Positions 22,835-35,100 of a DNA stretch of 64,000 nucleotides are shown piece after piece. The notes below the pieces were generated by a model. The model was not told where the DNA came from, searched no databases, and worked only from the letters and a program-made list of their open reading frames with translations. How positions within the stretch are numbered: position 1 is the stretch's first letter; every line of letters begins with the position of its first letter. Origin of the DNA: Linnemannia elongata (lineage: Eukaryota; Mortierellomycota; Mortierellomycetes; Mortierellales; Mortierellaceae); the NCBI GenBank assembly GCA_036320915.1, contig JAXBDG010000007.1, positions 1,860,001-1,924,000 of the forward strand, written 5' to 3'. The translations under genes and the position numbers were made by a program.

Positions 22835-23971
22835 TATTTGCTATTGAGCTGTAGTGATGGGAAGTGGGTGATGTTGGTAATGGGAAGGAAGGGAAGGACA
22901 GTAATAACGGCGAGTGAATCTCTTAAACGTGACAAAGGAGGGAGGTTTGGAGTGTGTGTGAGTGAGAGAGAGAAGAGGTGTGTGAGAGAAGAGTGTACAA
23001 AAGTAGAAGAGGTTTGTAAGTGACAAAAATCAACAGGGGTAAAGAGGGAGCGAGAAGCCACTCGTTTTTTATGAAATCCTGGTTGCGCATCGCCCTTCGC
23101 CTTTTATAACCATGAGCGGGAAAACGGGAAAAAAAATCCTCTTTTGTGTTTGCATGACAACGCCAATGCTTTTCTTTTTTTATCCGCATAACAGCACCAA
23201 TAAGCACTTACGTCTCTGCCTCCGAACAAAGTAAGCACTCTAATCGACAGAAGGAATGGGCGAATACTTTATTATCAATCCCTCATGACCATCAATAACG
23301 CGAAAAATAAGAATGTGACATGTTCGCGTAATTGTCAGGCACCAGAACGCCACTAATTTTCTACTACACCTCCGTACACATTTGATCTCTCAACAACATC
23401 AAATGCGAACACAACCAAGAAAAAACAGAAGCAAGAAAAATATCGACTCCATTATTGTTGTTTTGTTGGCATGGTTACCTGGATGCACAGTAATTTTTCT
23501 GTACAACCTTTTCTTTCTTTGCATCCCCCAAAAAAGGCATCTCACAACTCCCTTTTGTCATGGACACCTTGCACCATACGAGTAGCAGTCTATCTTCGCG
23601 TTTTATTTTCTTTGTCAGTTTCTAAAGCAACGAGATGTGATGTAAAAAGGTGGGAGATGGAAGTTGAGGTGTTTATGTACAGGGTGTGTTGAACAAGCGT
23701 CATACAATACAAGTGGAAAAAAAAGAGAAAAGAGTAAACTATACAAGCATAGTGTAGGGGTATCCTGTGTTGAACAGGGTGGGATTACAAAGTAGTGGAA
23801 AAGAAAACGAAGAAAAAGAAAACAAATAGAACGGAAGAAATTGAAAATGAAGGAAAAAGAAAGCGGGCGAGAAGGAAAGGAATAAATAAGGGGACGTTCT
23901 TCCTGTACCCTGATCCTGAACAAGTGGAAGGGGAGACGCACTCTGTTGTGTTCGAATCCAGCAAAGTTCCT
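22835..23971. other. intergenic between divergent-side promoter and MTHFR 3' end
   Basis: It contains the GA/CT-rich 5' region of the LRR-like gene (22900-23030) and the MTHFR 3' flank. No gene was supported. Confidence 0.5.
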
Positions 23972-26900
23972 TTAAGCCTTGACAGCCTCGGCGACGGCCA
24001 TAGCCTGGACCTGGGGAGCGACATCCCCCGAAGCCGAGATGGCAAGGTCCTGAAGCTTGGCCGCAACGGCCGCCTCAGCCTGAGCGTCAGCCTGCTGCTG
24101 CTGTTGGACGGCAATGACGTCTTCCTTAAAGATCTCAAAAATGCCCTCCTTCTCGTGGTAGTCGTTGTTGACAATGTTGACCAAGTACCAAGTCTGACCC
24201 AGCTCGTTCAACAGCTCACGAGGCTTGGACTGCTGAGGGTAGCAGCGGGACCACTGCTCCCATAGGGCGAACGCCTCATCCTTCCATGCGTCAAAGCTCG
24301 ACAACTCGACAATGGTAGGCTGGACGACCTCGCGACCAGGGAAGACGCCCCAAGTGACGGCATTGGGCTTGCTGCCATTGGTGTTGGTGTGAAGATCGCC
24401 AGCCTTGTTCATGGCGTTGTAGGTGAAGTTGGGGAACTTGCTCATGCGCTGCTTGAGCTTCTCCAAGGTCTCGGGCGACACAAAGAACTCCAAGTAAGCC
24501 TAATCGTTCACAAAATAAGCATTGGCAAGTTAGTAAAGAAGGCTTGAACATTCCAAACTGAAACTGGTTACAGAGTGTAACAAAAAAATAGTGTACCTTC
24601 TGGTAAACATAGCCACCCTTGGGTCCCCATCCAAAGATCTTATCGTCACTCTTGGCTCCGTTGACAGCAGGCTGGGAGTTGATGGTGAGGTATCCGGCCG
24701 AGTTGAGCTCGATGAGGCGGTCCTTGATAGTTCCAGACTCCAAAGCCAGGGCCTGGTCACTCCAGGGCAGGGTCAAGGTCTCGCCGGTACAGTACTTGAC
24801 GAAGAGTCGACAAATGTCTTGCAGGGCGCTGGGCGAGCCCCAGTGCTGGATTGCCTCGTCCGAGGTGTACTTCAAGTACACACCATAGCGATCCAGGTCT
24901 CCGTAGGCGGGCGACCGAGAGTCTCCCCAGCGTCCGTTAGGGAACTCGTCCCAGGCATCCGTGCGACTGATATACGACTTGGCACGGTTGGACCAGAAGA
25001 TGGGGCGGACGGACTCCTCCTTGCGCTTCTCGTCGAAGCTCGATCGCCATGGCATGTTCTTCTTGATGTAGTCGGTTTTGTTGACCAAACCAGCGCCTTC
25101 AAGAATCAAGCGAGTGCTGCGCTCGAGGTTGAAGGTGTAGTAGTGGATGCCGCAAACACCGCCCTCAATCAACTCCAGAGTCATCTTGATACCAACCTCC
25201 ACACCAAACGCGCGAATGGCTTGATCATCATTCTATTAGGTGAAGGGATGAAATTGCGTTGAGTCAGTAATAATGTTCATCCATGGTTACTAATCGTGCA
25301 TGCTTCATCCTTTTTTTTTTCTTTCGCTTCCTTTTCGTTTCATGTCAATTGCACCACAAAAAATCTTCTCAACTGCTGTCGTACCTTGATGGGCTCGATG
25401 CCGTCGAGAATCCACTGGGGAACACTGACACCGACAATGTTCTTCTTGAAACTGGCATAGGCTTGGATGGGCATGACACCGGGGATGATGGGACAGTGAA
25501 TGCCAGCCTCGCGACACTGACGAACCCAGTCCAAGAACTTGGGAACATCAAAGAACAATTGGGTGACAATGAAGTCGGCACCAGCATCGACCTTCTCCTT
25601 GAGGAACTTCAGGTCTTCCTCCATCGTAGCCGACTCAGGGTGCTTCTCGGGGTAGCCAGCCACACCAATGCCAAAGTAGTCGCCGTGGGTCTTGCGGATG
25701 TAGCGAACCAAGTCGGCGGCGTAGTTGAGACCACCCTCGCAGGCGGTCCACTCCGATTGACCATGGGGTGGGTCACCGCGCAGGGCCAAGATGTTTTGGT
25801 TGCCACATGCGCGTGCCTCCTGTAACACCGAAGAGCGGTCAATGAAAAAAATTGGGGGAAAATAAAAAAAATAAAGAGAGCGTTTTGGTTAGTCTGGTTG
25901 CTGCAGAGAGGTCTATACATGTTGATTGATAGGATTAAGGACATTTGGGGCTGTGGGTGGTGAAGGTATGGGAGGAGAGAGTGCGACTGCTAGTTGTGCC
26001 CAGTTCAAGCAGCGAATATAGTGGTCATTGAAGACGAGATCTGAGTATTGTCCAATGAGAGCAGCGAATGGGTCGATGGTGTGACCATGCGACCGTCGCA
26101 ACAATCAAGGTTTCTGATAGGACAGTCCAATGCCTCTCTTGTCACTTCCCAGGCATCAAAAAAAAAAAAAAAGAAGAGGACAGCAACAACAACAACAACA
26201 ACAATAGCAATAACAAAAAAAAGTCTTTCAACTTCAAGGTTCCGTTTGCCCCATCACTCTCCCCGTTGTCATGTTGTACTTACGCTGAGAGCTTTGTCAA
26301 TCTTGTCTGTGGGGTTGTTGGTGCAGATCAAATGCATGCAAGTCTCGACACCATAGACCTTCTGGGCATTCGACACGACCTCGAGAGTTGCGGCAGGGCG
26401 AGAACCACCGGCGCCCCAGGTGATGTCGATGAACTCGGGTCCGAGGTAGCACATTCTCTCGATGCGGTCGTGCAAGTTGACCATACCCTACAATAATATA
26501 GTGAGATAGTCCATCGTGAAGCAAAGACAGATTTTAATTAGTGGGTTTTGTTTGGTCAGTGTTAAAGTGATTTCGTTGAGTAATTTTTGGATCAGTTAGC
26601 ACTAGCACATGCCACAGCGGCAAACAGGAACAGCAACTCAGTCAGGTCCTGTCTTTCCCATCGATAAGGACAATCTCTCCTCACTCCCTCCTCTCTCCTC
26701 TGTCCGTCGCATTATTTTTTTCTGTCACTAGTTAGGCCCCATTCCTCTCAATCTCATACTCCCTCTCGCTCCCCCCTTTCATCAATTCATCCGTGTGAGT
26801 GTGCTTCCTGTCTGTGTGCCTGTTAGTGTGGAGGAGGAGGAAACGGATGACGAGAGAAAGCGCCAGCAGCAACATAATGCGATACGAGAGAGGGAATTTC

Positions 26901-27777
26901 TTCCGTCGTCATACACATCAATACTTTTCTTCATTCATCCTTATCCCTTGTTGGTTGCCATCCGCGCGTGAAAGCAAAGAAAAATTGAGCACGCCCAACC
27001 AAAACTCTCTTTTTGTTTCCAGCAACCAACCCCACCACAAAAAAAAACCAAGCGAAAAACTAAAGGAGAAAGCAGAACATGGCTCGTTCCTTACTGCCCA
27101 AAACAAAAAAAAGAGCGATTCCTGTGATAATGTTTCCATGCAAGGTCGGGGTTTTGATCCTCCACTATCACAAAAAACAACTCCTTCTGTTTTTCCTTTA
27201 GTTACTCATGGATGAAAGACGTAAGGGACTTGAAAGTTGGATGCTTGTTGGCTAAAATCCCGACAATTTGATGATGGCTGGGGTGTTGCTTCTGGAAGGC
27301 GGCCGCCATAACATTTTCCTCGTTTCTGACTGAATTGGCGATTGTTTGTTTGTTTCCAGTGATCTGCTGGTGTTGGTGGTTGAAGGAGGAGTGATGTTTG
27401 AGAACTGGGGTGGGGATTGAGTGTAAGAGACGTCCGTCCTGTCCGGTTTGCCCGTCCCTTTTTTTTCTTTCAACGTTGTGCTCATTGAGCTGAGTCACAA
27501 ACTATCTAAAAAATATCCCATAGATCTTCCTTCTCACTCTCTTTTCACTCTTTTTGTTCTGTCGGTATGTATGATCCCTGCAAGCTTCTCATCTGAACCG
27601 AGCGGAACAAGAAAAAATAGAAGCACGTCTTCATTCATGACACATAGATATCATTCGAAGTGTATGTAATGTCCGTCGTTAATATTATACCTGGGCGGTC
27701 TTGGGAGAAAAGTACTCAAAGGAGAAGAGAGGGCGACCTTCCTCCTGGCCCTTCTTGATGCGGTCGATAATCTTCAT
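23972..27777 (-). CDS. MTHFR: methylenetetrahydrofolate reductase
   Basis: Reduces 5,10-methylene-THF to 5-methyl-THF for methionine synthesis, in the cytosol, using FAD and NAD(P)H. Five exons (27691-27777, 26284-26487, 25385-25819, 24597-25232, 23972-24499) total 629 residues, the usual eukaryotic size. The N-terminal TIM barrel shows SFEYFSPKTAQ, DITWGAGGSR, ETCMHLICTN, ILALRGDPP and GADFIVTQLFFD. The C-terminal regulatory half contains NGRWGDSRSPAYGDLD and ends with WYLVNIVNNDYHEKEGIF. A Gln/Ala-rich tail of about 45 residues extends past the family core. Intron 1 is 1203 nt. A TTGCAG acceptor 14 nt before the ATG and a GTACTC donor near 28127 suggest an additional 5' UTR intron. SAM inhibition through the C-terminal domain is expected from the family, not shown. 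Confidence 0.95.
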
Positions 27778-28718
27778 TGGTTGTATGCAACTGCAAGTGT
27801 TTTTGGGAATAAGTGAGAAGGAAAAGAGAAACGATAAGAGCTCAGTTCGGAAAAAGAGGAAAGTAGAAAGAAAGAATGAATGAAAGAAAGAAGAAAAGGT
27901 GGAAGGGTGATGAGGCGATCCGAGAGAAGGGGTAAGTGAAGGATGAGAGATGAGGAGGAGGAGGAGGGAGAGACGACTTGTTTTGAACAAAGAAAGAGAG
28001 AGAAAGAGAAAGACTCGAGCGAGGGTTAAGAGGGGGAAAAGGAGAGTAAGAAGAGAAGAGAAGAAAGGAGGAAAGAGAGAGGAGAGGAAGAAGAGGGGAG
28101 TAGATAACAGCCATTAAACGAGGAGTACCTTCTAGCTACAACGACCAAGAGGAAGGCGGGCAGGGAATCAAGTCTGATAGGTTGGATTGGATTGGATTGG
28201 ATTGACTTGACTTGACCGTCGTGTTGACCGCAATAACCATCCCTGCCACTGCTCTCTTTGTTCGATTGTGATCAAAAGCACAGTCTTCATTTTTGGCATG
28301 GCAACTTCATCTGTGCGATTACACATTATACCTTCACGTGAGAGCGAAAAGAAAGATATTGAATCTTCGTATCATTTGCGTCGTTGAATGGGGCTGTAGT
28401 AATTCCTACTCCAACATCGGTCTTGCTGTCCTTCCCACCACATCCACCTTTCTTGCCCCACACCCAGTCTTTCTGATCTCTGTTCTATTCCTTCCTCAAT
28501 TCCGCGCGCAATTGAAGTCCAGAAGGCATCCCCTCACCTCACCCTTTTTCGCTCTTCTCTTACCAACCTCTCCTCCCTGTCCCCCTTTTCCTCCTCTCTC
28601 CTTTTTCTTCTCGCTGTTTTCATAATCACATATGCGAAAAAGGATATCATTCGCTGAACAACAAAGCACGATAACAAACAACAAAAATGTATTGTACCTC
28701 AAGGCCCCTTTGACCATC
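27778..28718. other. MTHFR 5' region, GA-rich, with probable UTR intron
   Basis: A strongly purine-biased stretch lies at 27810-28110. A GGATT microsatellite is at 28182-28204. No protein was supported. Confidence 0.5.
28182..28204 (+). repeat. GGATT microsatellite
   Basis: Four to five TTGGA units are followed by GACTT units, upstream of MTHFR. Confidence 0.85.
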
Positions 28719-29330
28719 TTACTTCATATTACCCCTGATAGCCATGAAAGTCACCCCTGACTGATGGCTACTTTTGGTCTTAGTATTTCGCTAGAAAAAA
28801 AAGAAGCGCCGTATGAAGTCGCGACAAACAAGAAAAGAGCGATGGTGTCGTCACTTTTGAGATCTAGCGGTGTTCCGTAGGCCGATGCTTGATGGTTGTA
28901 TGGGTACATGGCATGTACTATCAATATAGACGAGTACCGGGCTCCTCTCCTTCCTCGCTTCATACCAAAGTGTTGGACCGTGTCCTCAAGAATCGGGTTT
29001 CGTAGCATTTTATTGGAAGACGGGAGAGTGGAGTGATGAACTCGTCGTGGGGCGTGGCTACAGTGTTTGTGACCAATGGCTGGACTCACCTCGCAATCCA
29101 TGGGCGTAGTCTCTCCCTTCTTGTCGCTGTCGTTGTCGTTGTCTTTGACCAGACTGAATCCAATTGATGCTATCAATTGTGAGAAGGAAAAAAAAAGTGG
29201 TGTGAGGTGAGGTTTGCATGGGTATTTATTTACCAGCTCCCTGCTTCAGTGCAGCATTGTTGCCAAAGAAAGCAAGCCCGAGAACAAGTTGAAACCGGGA
29301 AGAGAGAGAGAGGGAGGGATGCGTTTTTTT
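28719..29330 (-). CDS. small multi-exon gene, unknown product (N-terminus unresolved)
   Basis: Tentative. Three minus-strand segments join in one frame: an exon ending at 29234 (..LGLAFFGNNAALKQGA), an exon 29090-29169 (ASIGFSLVKDNDNDSDKKGE..) and an exon 28719-28790 (RNTKTKSSHQSGVTFMAIRG..) ending in TAA. Donors are GTAAAT and GTGAGT, and acceptors GATAG and CTAG; the phases close. The result looks like a short protein with a small hydrophobic start and a charged tail. I could not find an in-frame ATG or a clean acceptor for the first segment, so the 5' end is open. It matches nothing I recognise. Confidence 0.35.
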
Positions 29331-29956
29331 AATAAAGTATGATGAGAGACATCACTGAAGCGGGAACGAAAAAACAAGGTGAGCACAGACTGTTGAGGAA
29401 GGTAAAAAAAGACGAGAGGGTCAGGGACACACGGTGCTGGTACATATACGGGTGTTAATGGTATGTTAGCGAGCAAATCAGATCAAGAAGAAACAATTGA
29501 AGAAATAAGCCACCGTAGTTCAGAAAAGAGTGCGAGTGTTTGCTATCGACGCGATCTGATTGGCTGCCGCGGCCTGAGCTGATATCTGTTTTTTTTACTA
29601 AAGAGTTCCCTTGTTCCTTTGCCCTTGTTCCCAGCCCGTGCAAATAGCCTGTCTGTGCCTGTGGCCTCTCGATTCGCGGTCCTGGCAAACAGGCGATTTT
29701 TTTTTTCTATCTTCCTTTCATGTTCGGGGGTTGTGGTTACACTCTCACCCACTCTCTCGCTCCTGCTGGCCTTGCAGAATACACTCCGCCCCGGCCAAAA
29801 AAAAACTATTTGACATCGCACATTCCTCGAGACCCATCATCTTTTTTCTCTTCCTTCTTCTTTCATCTCATTCAGACTTTGACCCTCTCTCATACCCACC
29901 TTCCACTTCCCTCTCGACACAGTCTCCCTTATCACATAGACACACACGTACACATC
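29331..29956. other. divergent promoter region before ERG25
   Basis: CT-rich DNA of probable ERG25 promoter or 5' UTR, with no other gene. The first ERG25 exon ends at 29958. Confidence 0.5.
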
Positions 29957-31591
29957 ATGTAAGTATAGACGCTCAAGACTTACTCTTTTTCTATCTTTCT
30001 TCTCTTTGTTTTTCCCAGGGTCAGGAACAGCGGAAACGAACAAACAACAACGACAGCGAGCGACAAGAACCGTTCCCTTCGCTTTGCAAGACCTATCTCT
30101 ACATTCTCAACGGACGACCCGACTTCGCAGTTCAACCATCACTTTTCAGGAACAAACAATTTCATTGAATATCAGCAGCCAACCAACCAACAAACAACAG
30201 ATCGATCCAAGGAATGCAGATTTACAATGCAATAACACTACTACAACTCGACCCTTGTACACGACACACAGCGACAGCACTGCCAACTCTAAACCGCCCA
30301 GAACGATCCCTTTTTCTATCACTTTCTATGGACCTGCCGCTTTCTTGAGCATACTTGTGTGTGCGCAATGCGGTGGAACCAGCATCCTTATTACCTCTTG
30401 TGCGACTACGACAAGCGACTACACACCAGATCGACACGCAACGCTCAACTTTCTTTTTTTTTTTCTTTTTTTTTTCATTCTTCACACCAAGAAGTCATTC
30501 CTTCCGCACCCTGAAGCACCCTTACCGCACACAACTACAACCCTTCCTACACCTTCAAGCCTACTCACAAACTAACCCGCGTTTCTCCTTTTCCCTCTTT
30601 CGCTACAATAGGAACTCGACGACGACTTTCCTCTCGTCGACATCGTCATACATCGAGACACAATGGCAGGCTATGTTTGAGGGCCGCAACGAGGCTCTGG
30701 TCACCCTGGCCCTCCTCTTCATCTCCCACGAAATCATCTACTTTGCCCGGTGCATCCCTTACCTCATTGCCGACCAGATCCCTTCGTTGCAAAAGTACAA
30801 GATTCAACAAAAGACCATCCAGAACACCGCCGAAAACCAGTGGAAGGTCTTCCGTTATGTCTTGCTCTCCCACTTTGTCTTTGAGTTGCCTATGATTGTT
30901 GGATTCCACCCCGTTGCTGTTTACTTTGGCATGGCTATCTCCTCCGTTCCCTTCCCTCCTCTGTAAGTCCTCGTCCGTTTTTTTTTTCTTTTTTCCTTTT
31001 TTCCTTTTCTCAATGGCCTATTGACATGTACACAGCGTAAGAACAAGACAAAAACTGACCTTCATATTCAAATGTAACAACCAAAACAATAGGTCCAAGA
31101 TGGCTTTCCAGATCTTCTTGTTCTTCGTCTTTGAGGACTTCTTCCACTACTGGGCTCACCGCGGCCTCCACTACGGCCCCTTCTACAAGCACATCCACAA
31201 GCTTCACCACGAATGGTCCGCACCCTTCGGTCTCGCCGCAGAATACGCCCACCCCATCGAAGTCATGATTCTCGGCACCGGAACCATTGCCGGCCCTCTC
31301 ATGTGGTGCTACGCTACCGGCGACCTCCACCTCATCACCACCCTCACCTGGATGACTCTCCGTTTGTTCCAGGCTGTTGAGGCTCACTCCGGATACGACT
31401 TCCCTTGGTCGACCCACAACTGGCTCCCTGGTTGGTCGGGCGCTGAGCACCACGATTACCATCATATGGCTTTCACCAACAACTTCTCGACCTCTTTCCG
31501 GTGGTGGGATCACATCTTTGGAACTAACAAGAAGTACATTGCATACAAGGAGCGTAAGGCTGCCGAAGCCAAGGCCAAGAAGGCTTTGTAA
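29957..31591 (+). CDS. ERG25: C4-methylsterol monooxygenase (sterol C4 demethylation)
   Basis: An ER membrane di-iron oxygenase of ergosterol synthesis. Exons are 29957-29958 (the bases AT only), 30612-30962 and 31093-31591. Together they are 852 nt, encoding 283 residues. The start codon is split AT|G across a 653-nt intron (donor GTAAGT, acceptor ACAATAG). The resulting N-terminus includes [11 protein letters not shown], aligning with the conserved Trp upstream of the first helix in yeast Erg25. The next internal Met (30673) would lose that Trp. Histidine boxes are complete: H136-x3-H140, H153-x2-HH157 and H237H-x2-H241H. Membrane helices flank them. It ends in a Lys-rich tail (AKAKKAL), plausibly an ER-retrieval signal. 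A second acceptor at 30017-30018 would also restore an ATG but opens a different short frame. Confidence 0.9.
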
Positions 31592-32167
31592 AAAAAAGCG
31601 GTCGTCTTCTTTCTTTGTTTTCTTTTTGTTATTTTTCCACTTCTCTGTAGCAATTCCTCATTTTTTCTTTAGACCACATTATTAAAAATCATATCCCTCA
31701 TAACCTACACTTCTAGCATAATTCTTTTTTTTTTTTGAGGGTTCAAGAAACAAATCATTGGACAAGGAAAATCAGGAGATTTTTTGCTATTGTTCGCTCA
31801 GTATTTATTTTGCTTCTGTTTCACAAGGACAAGGAGGGGAAGAAAACATGGTGCCTGAAAAGATAAAAAAGAGAAATGGACTGACATTCTTGAGAAGATT
31901 TGCACGAAATATTAGGCGGGGATAGTATGTAACGACGACAAAAGGATGGATGTGTGTGTGTGCAAAACAAAACAAAGCAATGGTGACAGCCCAATTCTAT
32001 GGACCCGCGAACCGAGTAAACAAAAAAAAAACCAAAAACAAAACGCAACAAACGAAGCGAGATAAATAGCGGGGTAAAGGCTTCCCAAATGCAGCCTTCC
32101 GAAAACATGGGACTGAGAGAAGGGGAGGCAAATCGTCCGTTTTGTTCGATCAAATCTACGGATGCGC
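31592..32167. other. convergent 3' flanks of ERG25 and ceramide glucosyltransferase
   Basis: T-rich and A-rich 3' UTR-like DNA with no additional gene. Confidence 0.6.
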
Positions 32168-35100
32168 TCAGGCGAATTGAGAGGACTTGGACGATTTAGA
32201 GGATCCCAAGGAAGAGTTCGAAATTGCCCGACGGATCCTTAGACTGTCACCACGATGGCGACGACGACTCAATGAGTCCGAAAGGTATGGTTCCACGGCC
32301 TTAGACAGCGCATCCTCCTCTGCCGAAAGACGCCGACGACTCGTACTGCTCCTCAGCTCCCGTCGATCTCCCTCTCCCTTTCCTCCCACTGACCGCAATC
32401 CATCTTCCTGATCCTGATCTTCTCCGACAATGATAGGATCGGCGGAATGCGCCTTGGAGTTGAGCATTTTCAGCCTACTACTCCGCCTCAAAACTGTTTC
32501 TCCGGCCGTCTCGGAATCCCGAACTATATCCTTGCTGCCATGTGCGCCCTCGCTCTTTGCTCGCGTCAACGACAACTTTGGCCTACGTCCCTTGCCCAAT
32601 GATGTTGAAGATGTTGCAGGGCTGCTAGTCTCCTCCATCATCATCTCTACTCCTTCTTCCTCCTCCATATCGTCTTCCTCGTCCTCATCTTCCTCCTCCT
32701 CCATGTTTCCGTTCCGCTGACTCTTGATCAGAATATCCACTACAAAGTGGATCACAGCCAGGGTACTGCTGACGAACGAGATCACAGCAGGCCGACGGAA
32801 AAAGCTTCTCAAGGACGCCTGTGTCGAAGATGGTACAACTGTATTCGCAATGTTGGCAAACGAGGTCGCAGTCGATGGTGAAGTGGGTGGTGTTGTCGAG
32901 GATGTCAAAGTCGAGCCAGAAGGAGAAGCAGAGGGAGGAGGAGTTAAGGGTCGAACAGTCGCGTCCCTGAGCAGCACGAATGTCTGATCACGCCAGTCAA
33001 CCGTCGATCCAGCAACGGCATAGGCAAACAACGGCAAAGCCGCCAACTCTCGCAGGGACCAGGCCATGAGGAATCCCCTCAGGTTATCGACCTTCTCGCC
33101 CGACAGCGCCTGATACATCGACAGATCGACCAAGAACCAGCAGACAATATGAAACGCCAAAAAGTTCAAAAAATGTGTCTGCCACAACAGGTTGAACCCA
33201 TACGACGCCACCAATCCACAGCCAATCATCTCAATAAAGGGTTCCACCACTGTAGCCGCTGTCACCGTGTACTTGCGGATCCTGGTCCATCGCGCCCGTC
33301 TCAAAAAGTAGTCCGAGGTCGTCATCGATCCAAGTGTCTGGTACGCCAAGTCGCTAGTCATCTCATGCTTATAACCCATATTGAAGATCTCTGTCGCCAC
33401 CAGGTTGTCCTCTGCCATGTACTTTCCGAACCTCGCCAATCCTCCAGCCTTGTCCAGATCCGAACGTCTGTACAGACTTGACTTGCCAACAACACATGAG
33501 GCCAGCCCAGTCCAGTTGATAAAGAGGTACATCTTGGCATGGACAGTGTCCAAGAACATGAGTTCGAGTTCTGATCCAAGTGACTTTGGCTGCACACCGA
33601 CTGGAAGATGATGGACGAGTCCTACGCCTGGTTGCATCATCTTGTCCACTGATCGTCCCATGCATCCTGGGTCGACATAGACATTCGAATCCTGAATCCA
33701 AAGAATATCGTACTTGGCCGACTCGTACGACCGGATCATATTGTTGATCTTTGGATTAATGCCAACGTTCCTCTCACCTAAGAAGGGTACGTATTAACAA
33801 TGAACAACTATGGGTTAGGCAAAACTGTAAATGTACTTTGTGTCGCCTAGAATTGGACCCTGTGTTGGGCTTTTGGTGTTATTACTTGTCACGTAAGACC
33901 AATGCGTGAATAACACGCGTCTCCATCTCCTTTCCTCTCCTCTCTTCTCTTACTCTTCCCCTTCTCCTCTCCTCTCCTCTCCTCTCCTCTCCTCGTTCGC
34001 TCTCCGAGCATCCGAATCTTTGTTCCTGGATGGTATCGAAATAAACCACGCCCCTTTTTCGCAATTTGAACTCTCTAAGGACACAACTTTTGTAATATTG
34101 CGAAATAGTTCTTCCCCACCCCCTCTTTTCGCCCCCATAATGCTCCCCTACTGCTGCAACTTGTCGCTAACCCGGTCAGACATATGTACCCTTGTATCGC
34201 TTACTCCCCTAAGAGGACAACAACAACAAACAACAACAACAACACCAGGAGAGGAAGAATAGAAATCTTCTCGCCCAATTGTCGAAAAAAAAAAAAAAGA
34301 AAGAGCTGCTCAGAGACTACTGTTGGCACTACTTGTCCAACTCTCCAATATTCCACTTTCCACGAAAATGGGCTTCCATAGCGTGTCCTCAAGCAGTCTT
34401 CTTTTTTTTTTTGTTCAATATGCGCTGGCTTGACTACGCTCAAGAGCAGCAAAGCTATTGTGATTCGCCTTTTAAGATTACTGCTCCTCTATTTTCTTCA
34501 GTTGATTGCACTGCTCTCGTCGTTTTGTTTGTACTCTTTTTTCTCCACGAGTTAAAAGTCCCGCTTCCAGGTATCCTTATTACAAATGCTTGTTGGCGAA
34601 TGAGGAAAGTTGTGAAGAAAGAATAACGACCAAGGGTGGTATAAAAAGAAGGGGGGGGGGGAAGCAATGGATGAACCCTTACTTACCTATAATGAGACGA
34701 GCATCAACGTGCGGGTACTTTTTCATGAGATCAAGGACGACATCGATGGCTGGATCGGATGATTGTGCAACCGAGAATATGATCTCGAAACGCGAGTACT
34801 CCTGGCAGAAACTTGATGCCAAGTTTTCATGCATATTGCAGTCGACTCCTCGTAGAGGGCGGATGATAGATACACCGGGGGCAACATCCTTGGGGAGAAG
34901 GGAAGATGCTGAGCGTTTATGTTGTCCAGAGTATCTCGTTCGACTTGTTGATCATGGAAAGAAGAAATAGTAGAAAAGGTGTGTTAGATATGGTGGGTGG
35001 TGCAGCGATGTACCTCCTTCTCCAGGCTGGGCGTAAAAAAAAGAGAGAGAGAGTCGGGCTGATGGGTTGCATGCGGAAATAGATCTGGCAAGTGTATCTA

